Source of the DNA: a bacterium
Lineage (GTDB): Bacteria > UBA10199 > JAIBAG01
Direction of reading: 5' to 3'
Assembly (NCBI GenBank): GCA_019695305.1
Contig: JAIBAG010000023.1
Location: 1-35,968 of the forward strand
Length of the DNA stretch: 35,968 bases
How positions within the stretch are numbered: position 1 is the first letter of the stretch; each line of letters starts with the position of its first letter. Below are positions 16,212 to 24,399 of this stretch, in pieces. Under the pieces are notes generated by a model, which did not search any database, had not been told where the DNA came from, and saw only the letters and a list, made by a program, of their open reading frames with translations. The translations under genes and the position numbers were made by a program.

Positions 16212-16435
16212 AATTTTTACTTTTTGTTTTAGCAATTTTAATTTTATCCCGCTGGGTGTTTAACCGATTTTTTTCTGTACTTATAGCGGGTCAAAACCCC
16301 CAAGTCCCCCGCCAGTCTGGGGAAAAACGGGAAGAAATTGTTCCATGCCCTGCTTGCGGGACTTATAATCCAAAAAGCATTGCTTTGGAAAAAAAAGGAA
16401 AATTTTACTGCAACAAAAACTGCATCAACAAATAG
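16205..16435 (+). CDS. PP0621-like small membrane protein with zinc motif
   Basis: The product has 76 residues: one N-terminal membrane helix ([16 protein letters not shown]), a short linker, and a C-terminal zinc-finger-like part with CPACGTYNP and later Cys residues (FYCNKNC). This arrangement matches the PP0621-type family of unknown function. It overlaps folK and precedes the transaldolase gene by ten bases. Its role is unknown. Confidence 0.75.
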   Translation: MVKFLLFVLAILILSRWVFNRFFSVLIAGQNPQVPRQSGEKREEIVPCPACGTYNPKSIALEKKGKFYCNKNCINK

Positions 16436-16445
16436 AGAGGGAACT

Positions 16446-17090
16446 ATGAAAATTTTTATCGATTCGGCCGACATTAACGAAATCAAAGAAGCAAACGACA
16501 TGGGATTAATTGACGGGGTTACTACTAATCCGTCGCTTGTAGCTAAAACGGGACGCAAATTTGAGGATGTGTTTAATGATATTATTAAAGTGGTAGACGG
16601 ACCCATTTCTCTTGAAACAATTTCCACCAAAGTAGACGGCATTATGAAAGAAGCCGTGGATTTGGCCAAAATTCACAAAAATGTGGTGGTTAAAATCCCG
16701 CTTATTGAAGAAGGCTTAAAAGCCATTAAACGTTGTACCGAAATGGGAATTAAAACCAACTGCACTCTTTGTTTTTCGGCTAATCAGGCTCTTTTGGCGG
16801 CTAAAGCTGGCGCCACTTACATCAGTCCCTTTGTAGGACGTTTGGATGACATTGGCCAAACCGGTATGAATTTAATTAAAGAGATTAAAACTATTTATAC
16901 CAATTACGGTTTTAAAACCCAAATTTTAGTGGCCAGTATCCGTAACCCCATTCACTTTTTAGATTCGGCTTTAATTGGTGCCGATGTGGCCACCATTCCT
17001 TATAGCGTGATTAAGCAATTAGCCAAACACACACTCACCGATATTGGTTTAAAGAAATTTTTGGAAGATTGGGAAAAAGTGCCCAAGTGA
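16446..17090 (+). CDS. tal: Transaldolase, TalC-type small subunit family
   Basis: The product has 214 residues, the length of the compact MipB/TalC family. The Schiff-base lysine is Lys83 in VVVKIPL; the start [16 protein letters not shown] and [14 protein letters not shown] are classic. Within the family, transaldolases have Glu near residue 57 (here SLETIS) and Phe in SPFVGR, whereas fructose-6-phosphate aldolases have Gln and Tyr. Both positions here point to transaldolase (EC 2.2.1.2), which works in the pentose phosphate pathway. The frame is open upstream to 16338, but ATG 16446 is preceded by GAGGG and gives the family start. Confidence 0.92.
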   Translation: MKIFIDSADINEIKEANDMGLIDGVTTNPSLVAKTGRKFEDVFNDIIKVVDGPISLETISTKVDGIMKEAVDLAKIHKNVVVKIPLIEEGLKAIKRCTEMGIKTNCTLCFSANQALLAAKAGATYISPFVGRLDDIGQTGMNLIKEIKTIYTNYGFKTQILVASIRNPIHFLDSALIGADVATIPYSVIKQLAKHTLTDIGLKKFLEDWEKVPK

Positions 17091-17139
17091 CCCTGCAGGG
17101 TTGTCCTGAGGGAGCAGAACGCTTAAAAGGTTTATTCAA

Positions 17140-17724
17140 TTAATGGACGTCTTTTAAGGTGTTTAAAACCTGTTTGACCAATTCTTTAAAACTATCCACC
17201 ACACCTTCACCGCTGGTGGCTACCGTTTCAAAATCGGGCACATGAAAGATATTCACGGCTTTGCGCAATTCTTCAATGGGAGGAATGTTGGGTAAATCAC
17301 GCTTGTTATAATTAAGAACCATGGGAATTTCTTGAGGTTGGTATCCCATGTGTTGTAAATGCCCGCGTAATTCTTCTAAACAGGCTAAATTTTCTTGCAC
17401 TTTGTCAATTTGGCTATCGGCCACAAAAACAATACCATCTACTCCTTTTAACAGGAGCTTGCGACTGTCTTCATATAAAATTTGCCCGGGAACCGAATAA
17501 ATTTGAAAACGGGTTTTATAACCGGCAATTTCTCCCGAGGAGAGTGCTAAAAAATCAAAAAACAGGGTTTTTTCGGATTTTTCCAACTTTTTGGGCTTCC
17601 CTTTGCCTTTTCCTTCAAGCGCCGCCTGTAACTGATGGAGAGACGTGGTTTTACCCGTTTGCCCGGGGCCAAAATAAACAATTTTGAAGTTAATTTCTTT
17701 TTTGGACGAATCGATAACGGCCAT
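17140..17724 (-). CDS. mglA: MglA-family small GTPase
   Basis: MglA-type GTPases are bacterial Ras-like switches that set cell polarity and control gliding or type IV pili in myxobacteria and Bdellovibrio; related copies occur in many deltaproteobacteria. The protein has the P-loop GPGQTGKTTS, the segment FFDFLALSSGEIAGYKTRFQ, the SVPGQ stretch where Ras has DxxGQ, GVDGIVFVADSQ, and NKRDLP for guanine recognition. ATG 17724 (MAVIDSSKKEINFK) gives the family N-terminus; ATG 17736 and a TTG at 17763 are alternatives, and none has a good ribosome-binding site. It is the last gene of the lolA-yajQ-ybaB-recR-mglA run. No MglB partner is seen in the window. Confidence 0.88.
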   Translation of the reverse strand: MAVIDSSKKEINFKIVYFGPGQTGKTTSLHQLQAALEGKGKGKPKKLEKSEKTLFFDFLALSSGEIAGYKTRFQIYSVPGQILYEDSRKLLLKGVDGIVFVADSQIDKVQENLACLEELRGHLQHMGYQPQEIPMVLNYNKRDLPNIPPIEELRKAVNIFHVPDFETVATSGEGVVDSFKELVKQVLNTLKDVH

Positions 17725-17783
17725 AATGGACGACATGCTAGAGGGATAAGGAGGGGCTGTCAACTTTATTTATTAAGAATACT

Positions 17784-18374
17784 TTAACATTCTACCCGCG
17801 ACTCAAAAGCACGTGAAAGGGTCATTTGGTCGATATATTCAATATGCCCACCCACGGGGATACCGTTTGCAAGCCTGGTCATTTTAAGTCCCATAGGCTT
17901 GAGTAATTTGGAAATGTAGAGTGCTGTAGCATCGCCCGAAATATTGGGATTTGTAGCTAAAATAATTTCATGCACCTCTTGTTTTTGTAAGCGCGCCATC
18001 AGTTCTTGGATGCGAAGCTCATTGGGGCCAATACCATCAATAGGCGAAAGAGAACCATGGAGCACATGATACACCCCTTTAAAACTATGGGTGCGTTCCA
18101 CCGCCATCAAGTCGGATGAATCTTCCACTACACATAACAAATGATGATCACGCTTTTTATCGCGGCAAATGGGGCATAAAGGTTCATCGGTAAAATGAAA
18201 ACACTCTTCGCAAAAACGCACTTTAGCCGACACATCGGCAAGTGCTTGCGAAAGGCTTTGCGCATAATGGGACGGCTGACGCAAAATATGCAGCACCAAA
18301 CGCAAAGCCGTTTTGTGCCCAATACCGGGCAGCTTGGCTAATTCCTGCGTGAGACGTTCGATAGGTGTTAACAT
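17784..18374 (-). CDS. recR: Recombination mediator RecR
   Basis: RecR works with RecFO to load RecA at single-strand gaps. The 196-residue protein has the helix-hairpin-helix LAKLPGIGHKTALRL, a Cys4 zinc finger with Cys55, Cys58, Cys67 and Cys70 (FCEECFHF and LCPIC), and a TOPRIM domain (LLCVVEDSSDLMAVE, LHGSLSPIDGIGPNEL, and ATNPNISGDATALYI). It lies six bases after ybaB on the same strand, a conserved pairing across bacteria. Confidence 0.96.
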   Translation of the reverse strand: MLTPIERLTQELAKLPGIGHKTALRLVLHILRQPSHYAQSLSQALADVSAKVRFCEECFHFTDEPLCPICRDKKRDHHLLCVVEDSSDLMAVERTHSFKGVYHVLHGSLSPIDGIGPNELRIQELMARLQKQEVHEIILATNPNISGDATALYISKLLKPMGLKMTRLANGIPVGGHIEYIDQMTLSRAFESRVEC

Positions 18375-18380
18375 GAATTT

Positions 18381-18695
18381 TTAAAACATCCCCGGTATTT
18401 TGAGGCCACTAGCCCCCATCATCCCGGCCATACCATCTTGCTGGGCCTCGCCCACTTTTTTAAGAGCTTCGTTTACGGCGGCCACAATTAAATCTTGCAG
18501 CATATCAATATCGTCTTTACTCACCACTTCGGGGTCAAGTTTTACCGATAACAAATCGCCCTTGCCCGTTACACGGGCGGTAACCATACCCCCACCCGAA
18601 GACGCTTCAAATTCTTTAGAAGCCAGTTCATCTTGCTGCTTTTTTAATTTTTTTTGTAAATCTTGAGCCTGTTTTAAAATTTGATTCATGTTCAT
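18381..18695 (-). CDS. ybaB: YbaB/EbfC family nucleoid-associated protein
   Basis: The product is a 104-residue dimeric DNA-binding protein of the YbaB/EbfC family. It shows the N-terminal helix MNQILKQAQDLQKKLKKQQD, the strand region VTARVTGKGDLLSVKLDPEV, and a Gly/Met-rich tail (GMAGMMGASGLKIPGMF). It precedes recR directly. AGGAG six bases before the ATG supports 18695 as the start; a second Met is two residues in. Confidence 0.93.
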   Translation of the reverse strand: MNMNQILKQAQDLQKKLKKQQDELASKEFEASSGGGMVTARVTGKGDLLSVKLDPEVVSKDDIDMLQDLIVAAVNEALKKVGEAQQDGMAGMMGASGLKIPGMF

Positions 18696-18725
18696 AGTAA
18701 TCTCCTAACCCCGATAAACGGGATA

Positions 18726-18783
18726 AGTCTCTTATCTAAAAATATCCTGTGCATTCTGCACAAGATATTTTTCGTAAGAGACT
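18726..18783 (-). repeat. Long imperfect hairpin between yajQ and ybaB
   Basis: AGTCTCTTA pairs with TAAGAGACT, and further in AAAAATATC pairs with GATATTTTT and TGTGCA with TGCACA, around a three-base loop. It touches the yajQ stop codon. It has no T-run after the stem on the minus strand, so it is a poor classical terminator; a second small hairpin (CCCG/CGGG) follows before ybaB. It may be an RNA-processing or attenuating structure in the operon, or a small mobile repeat. Confidence 0.6.
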
Positions 18784-19273
18784 AATCTCTAAAGTTTCCA
18801 AACTGCAGCGGTATATCAAATTCCTTACCGCGTAAGAGTGCCATCACATCCTGTAAATCATCCCGTTTTTTACCCGTTACGCGCACTTTTTCGTCCTGAA
18901 TTTGCGCCTGCACTTTTAGCTTAGACTCCTTGATAATTTTGGTAATTTCCTTAGCCTTTTCGGTTTCAATACCCATAACAAGCGTAATTTCGCAACGCTT
19001 CATTTGCCCACCGGCATCGGTGATATCCCCTTTTTTAAGCGATTTGAGTGAAATGCCGCGCTTGTGCACCTTACTCTGAAGCATATCGTAAATAGCCCCC
19101 ATTTTGTAATCATCTTCGGCCAAATACTTGATGATCTTTTTGGTTTTATCAAACTCAATAGTGCTTTTGGAACCCTTAAAATCGTAACGTGCTAAAATTT
19201 CTTTCACGGTTTGATTAACGGCGTTATCAATTTCCTGCAAATTCACTTCCGAACTAATGTCAAAGCTAGGCAT
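18782..19273 (-). CDS. yajQ: YajQ-family nucleotide-binding protein
   Basis: YajQ proteins have two ferredoxin-like domains; some bind cyclic di-GMP and act on transcription factors. The 163-residue protein begins [19 protein letters not shown] and shows [24 protein letters not shown], and the end [14 protein letters not shown], all family-typical. ATG 19273 is taken as the start: it follows the lolA stop by one base and gives the normal N-terminus. A GTG at 19282 in frame is an alternative. It lies between lolA and ybaB in the same operon. Confidence 0.94.
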   Translation of the reverse strand: MPSFDISSEVNLQEIDNAVNQTVKEILARYDFKGSKSTIEFDKTKKIIKYLAEDDYKMGAIYDMLQSKVHKRGISLKSLKKGDITDAGGQMKRCEITLVMGIETEKAKEITKIIKESKLKVQAQIQDEKVRVTGKKRDDLQDVMALLRGKEFDIPLQFGNFRD

Positions 19274-19274
19274 A

Positions 19275-19943
19275 TTACTCACCCTTTACTAATTTAGCTT
19301 TAAGATCAGCACTCAACTCAAAAACATCCGCCGGCACCACAGGGTTAAGCACAATACTGCTAAAACCATAATGCGTTCTATTTTGAGACTGATTAAAAAG
19401 CGTCATTTCTTCAATTCTATAATTACCGGCATTAAGCCCTAATACGATTTTTTCAACTTGGGCATCCTTTTTTTTGGGAATTAATTCTAAAAATAAAAGG
19501 CCGGCATTATCCATCATAGCATCGGCGGCTGATCCTTTTTGGATAAGAAAGTCATCGGTAAGCCGCGCCAAACCTTTTAAAAAGGTAAGTGCTTCGCTGG
19601 CCAAAATTTTGGATATTTTTTGATACTCAAAAACCTGATCTACCCCACTATCGTATACCCATAAAGTCTGCCCGTTAGAGAGGTAATGCCTGGCCCCATC
19701 ACCATGATAATCAATTTTAAGATGGGAGGGTTTTTTAACAAGAATACTGCCGGTTTTAGTGATGGTTTTGTCGATTAAGTCTACATGAGTTTTTTGGGTA
19801 AACTGCGCCTGCCAGGCATCGGTTTTATCGTACAAGGCCTGGAGTTTTTGAATGGTGGGGTTAAGCTCCCAAGCCAACCCCAAAGGGGGATTTACAAGAA
19901 ACATCAAAAGCAGGAAAGCCCCTACAAGAATACGTTTTGCCAT
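19275..19943 (-). CDS. lolA: Outer-membrane lipoprotein carrier LolA
   Basis: LolA carries lipoproteins across the periplasm from the LolCDE transporter to the outer membrane. The 222-residue protein has a signal peptide ([20 protein letters not shown]) and LolA features: [36 protein letters not shown], and [15 protein letters not shown]. In a window with several lipoproteins it is the most direct link to their sorting. It is the first gene of the run down to mglA, and a divergent DcrB-like gene starts about 105 bases away. Confidence 0.88.
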   Translation of the reverse strand: MAKRILVGAFLLLMFLVNPPLGLAWELNPTIQKLQALYDKTDAWQAQFTQKTHVDLIDKTITKTGSILVKKPSHLKIDYHGDGARHYLSNGQTLWVYDSGVDQVFEYQKISKILASEALTFLKGLARLTDDFLIQKGSAADAMMDNAGLLFLELIPKKKDAQVEKIVLGLNAGNYRIEEMTLFNQSQNRTHYGFSSIVLNPVVPADVFELSADLKAKLVKGE

Positions 19944-20048
19944 ACCCCCTCATAGCTCAAAAACCCCAAAAAAGACAAATATTAACGCTTTGCAGGTAGC
20001 TTATTTTTCTTTAAACTATATCTCTATCTTTATACATGAAAGGTTTTT

Positions 20049-20528
20049 ATGGCTACCATCTCAATGAGCGATTTTAACGTAGAATTACCCGAAAACTGGA
20101 AAGACCAAGGCATGATTACCCTTACCATGCCCTCTACCGATAAAAAGGTACGCCCCAACATTATTATCACCAAAGAACGTCTTCAAACGGTGGTGCCCTT
20201 AAACGAATATTTTGAAAAAATTAAACAATCGGTACAGGCCCGTGGCATTGAAAGCTTTCAAATTTTAAGCGAACAGGATGTAGGCCTTGATGGTGTACCA
20301 GCCAAAATGATGATTTGTACCTGGGATTTATCGGCCATGAAAAAAATGGTAGGCCCCAAATCCGGCAATATGGACCATATTCAAGACGGCCAAATGGTGC
20401 AACAAATTCAGGTGTCGTGCGTGCGCGAGGATGTAGCCATCAACTTAACCGCCAGCTTCCCGGCCGACCAATTTGATATTTACGCCCGACCCTTTCAACA
20501 GTTTATTGCAGGCTTCAAGTTTTCCTGA
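20049..20528 (+). CDS. DcrB/DUF1795-like protein
   Basis: The product has 159 residues and no signal peptide. It starts MATISMSDFNVELPENWKDQ and includes NIIITKERLQ, LDGVPAKMMICTWD and the C-terminal FQQFIAGFKF. These match the DcrB-like fold (DUF1795 family), in which a short N-terminal strand VELPxxW is typical. Cytoplasmic members are often found with type VI secretion genes, but none are near here. AAAGG lies five bases before the start. The KAS III-like gene follows 12 bases later, so both are probably transcribed together. Confidence 0.7.
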   Translation: MATISMSDFNVELPENWKDQGMITLTMPSTDKKVRPNIIITKERLQTVVPLNEYFEKIKQSVQARGIESFQILSEQDVGLDGVPAKMMICTWDLSAMKKMVGPKSGNMDHIQDGQMVQQIQVSCVREDVAINLTASFPADQFDIYARPFQQFIAGFKFS

Positions 20529-20540
20529 TAGGCAGGCTTC

Positions 20541-21536
20541 ATGCCTTTATACTCCCAAATTATCGCCACGGGTTCTGCCCTGCCATCCCGTGTTGTACCC
20601 AATAAAGAATTAGAACCTCTTTTAGAAACCACCGACGACTGGATTTTTAGTAAAATAGGCATCCGTGAACGCCGCTATGTGTCCCCCGGCGTGGGCACGT
20701 CCGATTTAGCCTTAGAAGCCTCACTTAACGCTCTTAAAAAAGCGGGAATCAACAAAAACAAAATAGACGGCATTATTTTAGCCACCTCTACTCCCGATTA
20801 CTGTGCTCCCGGCAGCGGCGTTTTACTCCAACAAAAATTAGGTCTTAAAAACATTCCGGCTTTTGATGTGCGCAACACCTCGCCCGGTTTTTTGTTTGCA
20901 CTCGATTTGGCCGATGGCTTGATCCGCAGCAAAAAATATAAATGCCTGCTTGTTGTGGCCAGTGAAGTACATTCTACCGCACTGGATATGACGCCCCGCG
21001 GGCGGCTGATGAGTGTTATTTTTGGCGATGGCGCTGGCGCGGTGATTATGACGCCCACCACCAAGAAAAAAGGTGTATTAGGGATGAAACTTTTCTCCGA
21101 TGGTTCTTTTTACGATAAACTCTGGTGCGAAGCTCCCGCCTCGCTGTATCAACCCAGAATTACACCTCAGATGATTACAGACGGCAAAGTCTATCCCACC
21201 ATGGATGGCAGGCTGGTGTTTGAAAATGCGGTCAAATGCATGAGTGAGGCTTCGGTGAGTATTTTAAAAAACTTAAAACTTAAAAAAGCAAAAATAGATT
21301 TTGTGTTACCCCACCAGGCCAATATCAATATCATCAACACCATTGGTCAAAAATTAAAAATTTCTCCGGAAAAAATTCTCACCAATATTCACAAATGCGG
21401 CAACACGAGCGCTGCTTCTATCCCTATCTTATTAGATGAGTTTGTAAGTAATGGCACCATTAAACGTGGGAATAAATTACTGGTGATGAGTTTTGGCTCA
21501 GGCTTTAGCTGGGGCGCTGGTGTTATTTCTTATTAG
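20541..21536 (+). CDS. KAS III (FabH)-like protein with Ser at the catalytic Cys position
   Basis: The product is a 331-residue thiolase-fold protein of the FabH type, matching over its length: IATGSALPSRVV, TTDDWIFSKIGIRERR, the His of LPHQANINII (His258) and the Asn of KCGNTSAASIP (Asn288). In FabH the nucleophilic Cys sits in a segment such as VAAACAGF; here the aligned segment is FDVRNTSPGF, putting Ser114 in that place. The codon reads TCG in the raw sequence. FabH-type condensation needs the Cys, but some relatives, such as DpsC, use Ser and accept acyl groups in another way. It may thus be an acyltransferase or a specialised condensing enzyme, not the main FabH. It overlaps the convergent Pro-rich gene by 14 bases. 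Confidence 0.85.
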   Translation: MPLYSQIIATGSALPSRVVPNKELEPLLETTDDWIFSKIGIRERRYVSPGVGTSDLALEASLNALKKAGINKNKIDGIILATSTPDYCAPGSGVLLQQKLGLKNIPAFDVRNTSPGFLFALDLADGLIRSKKYKCLLVVASEVHSTALDMTPRGRLMSVIFGDGAGAVIMTPTTKKKGVLGMKLFSDGSFYDKLWCEAPASLYQPRITPQMITDGKVYPTMDGRLVFENAVKCMSEASVSILKNLKLKKAKIDFVLPHQANINIINTIGQKLKISPEKILTNIHKCGNTSAASIPILLDEFVSNGTIKRGNKLLVMSFGSGFSWGAGVISY

Positions 21537-22518
21537 GACCACCCAACACATCGGCAATATTGGGCAAGTTAGTAGCAGGCTTGGGGGCGGCCGGACGCGG
21601 AGCTGTTTGTGGCGCAGGCCCTGCAGGGCGAGGCGGCGTTTGTGGACGCGGGCCTCCCAGCACATCGGCTATATTAGGTAAATTTTTAGGCGGCCCGGGG
21701 GGTGGTGCCGCCGGGCGTGGCGGAGGTACTGGCATGCCTCGCGGTGCTTGCGGACGCGGAGCAGCACCTGGGGGTGGCATAGGCGCACGTGGCCGGGCGC
21801 CTACAGGTTCACGCGCAGGACCCTGTGCTTGAGGGGATCCCATCGGGGCCCCTCGTTGCGGTATTCCCTGCGGCGGTCTGGCACCGGCCGGACGCAGCGG
21901 CCGTTTAAAACCACTGCGACTCATAGGCACTTTAGGATTATTGGCTTCTACCACATCAATCACACGACCCGTTTGGCGCTCCCATTTTTTAAGCGCTTTT
22001 TCGAGGAGCGGTTGATTCACCGACCACAACATTTCGTCGGTGCCTTCCATAAAGCTTTCGTTAAAAAGTGTGTAGCTAATACTGAATGTTTCAAAACCGG
22101 TTTCATCAGGCCCGCCCCATACAATAAAAGAACTGGGCTCTTTTATTTGCACGCGGCGCACCATATCGGGGTCGTGATGCGTGCGGATAAAACCCACGAG
22201 ATTGAGATTTAAACGTAAAGTCCAGAGAGGCTCTTTGAGATTTTTCATAATGAGCATGAGCTCATCTAAAAATGTTTGTTGTTCCAAATTTTCTTTTTTG
22301 ATGTGCTGGGTGGCGTTGTAGGTAATCACTTCCATGTTATCGGGCAGCACCAATCCAAAAAACGAGCGCAAAAAATTGAACACTTGCTCAAAAAACCACA
22401 CATTGGTTTCTTCGGGCGAAGCTTTAGAAAAATCGCGACCCGCGTTAAAACCCCAACTGCCCACCACATGCTTTTTGGCAGTAGCTTCTTTTAAATAGTC
22501 GTTTAAACCGGTTAACAT
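21523..22518 (-). CDS. Protein with Pro-rich C-terminus and a repeated LPNIADVLGGP motif
   Basis: The product has 331 residues and no signal peptide. The first 190 or so form a mixed alpha/beta domain of no recognised family (for example GSWGFNAGRDFSKASPEETN and SFIVWGGPDETGFETFSISY). From about residue 200 it becomes a low-complexity tail of Pro, Ala, Gly and Arg that is GC-rich in DNA. Two copies of NLPNIADVLGGP stand at about 279 and 317, the second at the very end. Such repeated short motifs on a flexible tail usually dock onto a partner protein. No good ribosome-binding site is visible. It converges with the KAS III-like gene. Confidence 0.7.
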   Translation of the reverse strand: MLTGLNDYLKEATAKKHVVGSWGFNAGRDFSKASPEETNVWFFEQVFNFLRSFFGLVLPDNMEVITYNATQHIKKENLEQQTFLDELMLIMKNLKEPLWTLRLNLNLVGFIRTHHDPDMVRRVQIKEPSSFIVWGGPDETGFETFSISYTLFNESFMEGTDEMLWSVNQPLLEKALKKWERQTGRVIDVVEANNPKVPMSRSGFKRPLRPAGARPPQGIPQRGAPMGSPQAQGPAREPVGARPRAPMPPPGAAPRPQAPRGMPVPPPRPAAPPPGPPKNLPNIADVLGGPRPQTPPRPAGPAPQTAPRPAAPKPATNLPNIADVLGGPNKK

Positions 22519-22582
22519 ACAGTTTGATTAGTATAGAGTAATAAGGAGGGAATTCCAGTTTAAAGATGCACTCATGATAAGC

Positions 22583-22624
22583 AAAAAAAATCCCCAAAAC
22601 CACTCATTGTGTTTGGGGATTTTT
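22583..22624 (-). terminator. Rho-independent terminator, probably of the ancestral tRNA-Lys gene
   Basis: AAAATCCCCAAAAC pairs with GTTTGGGGATTTT. On the minus strand it follows the 3' fragment of tRNA-Lys (22628-22671) directly, as expected if this was the tRNA terminator before the element integrated. Confidence 0.8.
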
Positions 22625-22627
22625 GTA

Positions 22628-22671
22628 TGGGTGATACAAGGATCGAACTTGTGACCCGCTGATTAAGAGTC
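22628..22671 (-). repeat. Left attachment site: 3' fragment of tRNA-Lys
   Basis: These 44 bases match 32794-32837, the 3' part of the intact tRNA-Lys(CTT), with two differences. Both changes lie in the T-arm and together turn one G-C pair into A-U, so both copies keep a paired stem. After 22671 the sequence no longer matches the tRNA. This is the duplication left by integration into a tRNA gene. The fully identical part around the anticodon (GACCCGCTGATTAAGAGTC) is the likely crossover region. Confidence 0.88.
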
Positions 22672-22786
22672 CTGTTTGGCAAACTAACCACAGCACAATG
22701 CAACACGTAACCATAAGATTTTAAAAAGGATTTTTTATTTTTAATTTTGTAGAAAGTTGTGAGTTTTTGTCTTTATTTGCAACTGA

Positions 22787-22804
22787 GTGTCCCACTAGTG
22801 TCCC
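22787..22804. repeat. Paired GTGTCCC repeat near the left end of the element
   Basis: GTGTCCC occurs twice with an 11-base period (22787 and 22798). The same pair occurs at 32711-32728 near the right end, and an inverted pair (GGGACA twice, also 11-base period) at 32615-32631. The positions next to both attachment sites suggest integrase arm-type or excisionase binding sites. Confidence 0.5.
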
Positions 22805-22813
22805 TGAAAATAC

Positions 22814-23680
22814 TTAAATAGTATAACCATGACTTTCGAAATATTTTTTTAAGCGATTATAGCGCTCAAGGAGCTTTTTATCCCCTTTAAAAGTTTCTAA
22901 ACTTGTTTTTACAAACTCTATTGCTTTTTGAATAGTTTCATCAAAAATTGCCGAAGGCATGGCAGACTTATCTAAATAATTTAATATAGTTTTACCATCC
23001 TCATCATTCGTAATTAACTTTAAAATTTCATTTAGGTTTAAACGTATTTGCTCTTTTTCTTTGGGTGATATTGGCAATAAAGGGAGCTCCTTGTTGTATG
23101 AATTTATATAGTCCATAAAATGTGAACCTAATACAATTCTAGGATAAACGGCTTCTATCGACTCAATGGAATATGCTCTTCCAGGCGCTTGTCCATAAAG
23201 GCCTCCTTCAAAATCACAACAAATGCCAATATCAACTCCCCCTCTTAAAGGTTTTTCGTTTGCCAGAGCGGTAAGAGCGAGAACTTGTAGTGCATCCAAC
23301 AAAACCAATACACTTCTCATAGGATGATAATTTTCATTTTCTTCTAAAGAAACCTTTAGACAAACAGCATCTCCTATAAATTCCTTTTTTAAAAATGGCT
23401 TATTGTGTCTATGCCACATTTTTACTTGTTCCTCAGACCAATTAGGGCGGATATATTTGCCATCTTGACCAACACCCATAAGTTGAGAAAGTAAAATATC
23501 AACTTGCTCTCTAAATTTGATAATATGCCCAAAGGTAGGTTTTGCTTTTTCTATAAATTCTTTTCTTTCCTCTACTGTGGTAGGAATGGATTTAATTTTT
23601 TCCAGCGCTTGGGATTGCCCTAGAAAATCAACCCAAGCTACAGCAAAATATGATATATTTGAACTTTCTATATTATCCAT
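22814..23680 (-). CDS. Divergent class III nucleotidyl-cyclase-like protein
   Basis: The product is a 288-residue soluble protein. Three segments fit the core of class III nucleotide cyclases: Asp18 in WVDFLG (first metal-binding Asp), FIGDAVCL with Asp104 (the GD beta-hairpin holding the second metal Asp), and RGGVDIGICCDFEGGLYGQA from residue 146, which corresponds to the R-x-G-(I/V)-x-x-G strand of the family. It then has AYSIES and EAVYPRIVLG, common in an uncharacterised cyclase-like group. Pycsar anti-phage systems use related cyclases with membrane or TIR effectors; no established effector is adjacent, so the link is only a possibility. It is the last gene of the element's leftward operon, 115 bases after the previous one. 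No ribosome-binding site is clear. Confidence 0.6.
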   Translation of the reverse strand: MDNIESSNISYFAVAWVDFLGQSQALEKIKSIPTTVEERKEFIEKAKPTFGHIIKFREQVDILLSQLMGVGQDGKYIRPNWSEEQVKMWHRHNKPFLKKEFIGDAVCLKVSLEENENYHPMRSVLVLLDALQVLALTALANEKPLRGGVDIGICCDFEGGLYGQAPGRAYSIESIEAVYPRIVLGSHFMDYINSYNKELPLLPISPKEKEQIRLNLNEILKLITNDEDGKTILNYLDKSAMPSAIFDETIQKAIEFVKTSLETFKGDKKLLERYNRLKKYFESHGYTI

Positions 23681-23795
23681 ATACTAAGTTTTAAAAATAA
23701 TGAATATTCCTAAATTTAAGTTGGAATTTATCCCAAAAAAAATCGCACAATAAAGAGGCTGCAATTTATCATTGCAATTTTGGATACATTTTAAA

Positions 23796-24398
23796 TTAAG
23801 GATATTGCCTGATAACTGTACCATCTTTTTTACGAAAAAATATTAAGCTAGATTCTGGGGTTGTTGATTTTGTTCCATCTTCAGCAATAAGGTTAATTAC
23901 TCCTATGCTTGTTAAAATTTTTCCAGTTTCATCTAGCAACTGTATACTCGGCTCATCGTTATCTATTAGGATTGATAATCTATCCATCCCGTTCGTATCA
24001 TACAATGATACTCCTTTAGGTTCTAAGTTAAGAAAGGGTCCCTCATATTCTTGTTTACCTTCTTTCCATTGATTTCCAATGTTCCTAAGTGAAAAAGACG
24101 AACCAGTAAGAGACATTAAACTCATTCCATTTTTATCGAAAAAGCCAAGCGAAGGTAGGCTAGGCATTGTTGCCACATCAGAAGAGTGCATACCCAAAAC
24201 TGCTCGTATAGAACCTTCATTATCCAACATATTTATTCTCTTAACATTCAAAACTTCTAAAGGCATATTCTTAATATAAATATCCCCGTTTAAAACTAAA
24301 AATATAAAAGCAAATGAAACAACAGTATTTATGATAAATATAGTGACAAGGGTAAGCTTAAGACTCGATTTAAGAAAATGGGACTTATTTTCACTCAT
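23796..24398 (-). CDS. Single-pass membrane protein with beta-repeat extracytoplasmic domain
   Basis: The product has about 200 residues. One membrane helix lies near the N-terminus (LTLVTIFIINTVVSFAFIFL); the rest is built from short repeated units of the type LxDxxGxxRAxLG and LGFFDKNGMSLMSL, where a strand pair meets at an Asn/Asp-Gly turn (also LYDTNGMDRLSILIDND and LLDETGKILTSIG). This kind of repeat occurs in uncharacterised secreted or anchored proteins. ATG 24398 follows the upstream stop by one base; an in-frame TTG at 24434 would overlap it. Function unknown; it is element cargo. Confidence 0.65.
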   Translation of the reverse strand: MSENKSHFLKSSLKLTLVTIFIINTVVSFAFIFLVLNGDIYIKNMPLEVLNVKRINMLDNEGSIRAVLGMHSSDVATMPSLPSLGFFDKNGMSLMSLTGSSFSLRNIGNQWKEGKQEYEGPFLNLEPKGVSLYDTNGMDRLSILIDNDEPSIQLLDETGKILTSIGVINLIAEDGTKSTTPESSLIFFRKKDGTVIRQYP

Positions 24399-24399
24399 A

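Noticed and set aside
17091-17139. Possible terminator or repeat between tal and mglA
   Set aside because: Only a short CCTGCAGG palindrome is present; no long stem and no T-run.
21560-21832. Plus-strand Gly/Ala/Arg-rich frame
   Set aside because: It is the antisense shadow of the Pro-rich tail of the minus-strand gene; GC-rich repeats keep it open.
22628-22671. A second tRNA gene at the left end of the element
   Set aside because: Only the 3' part from the anticodon loop onward is present; no acceptor 5' strand or D-arm follows.
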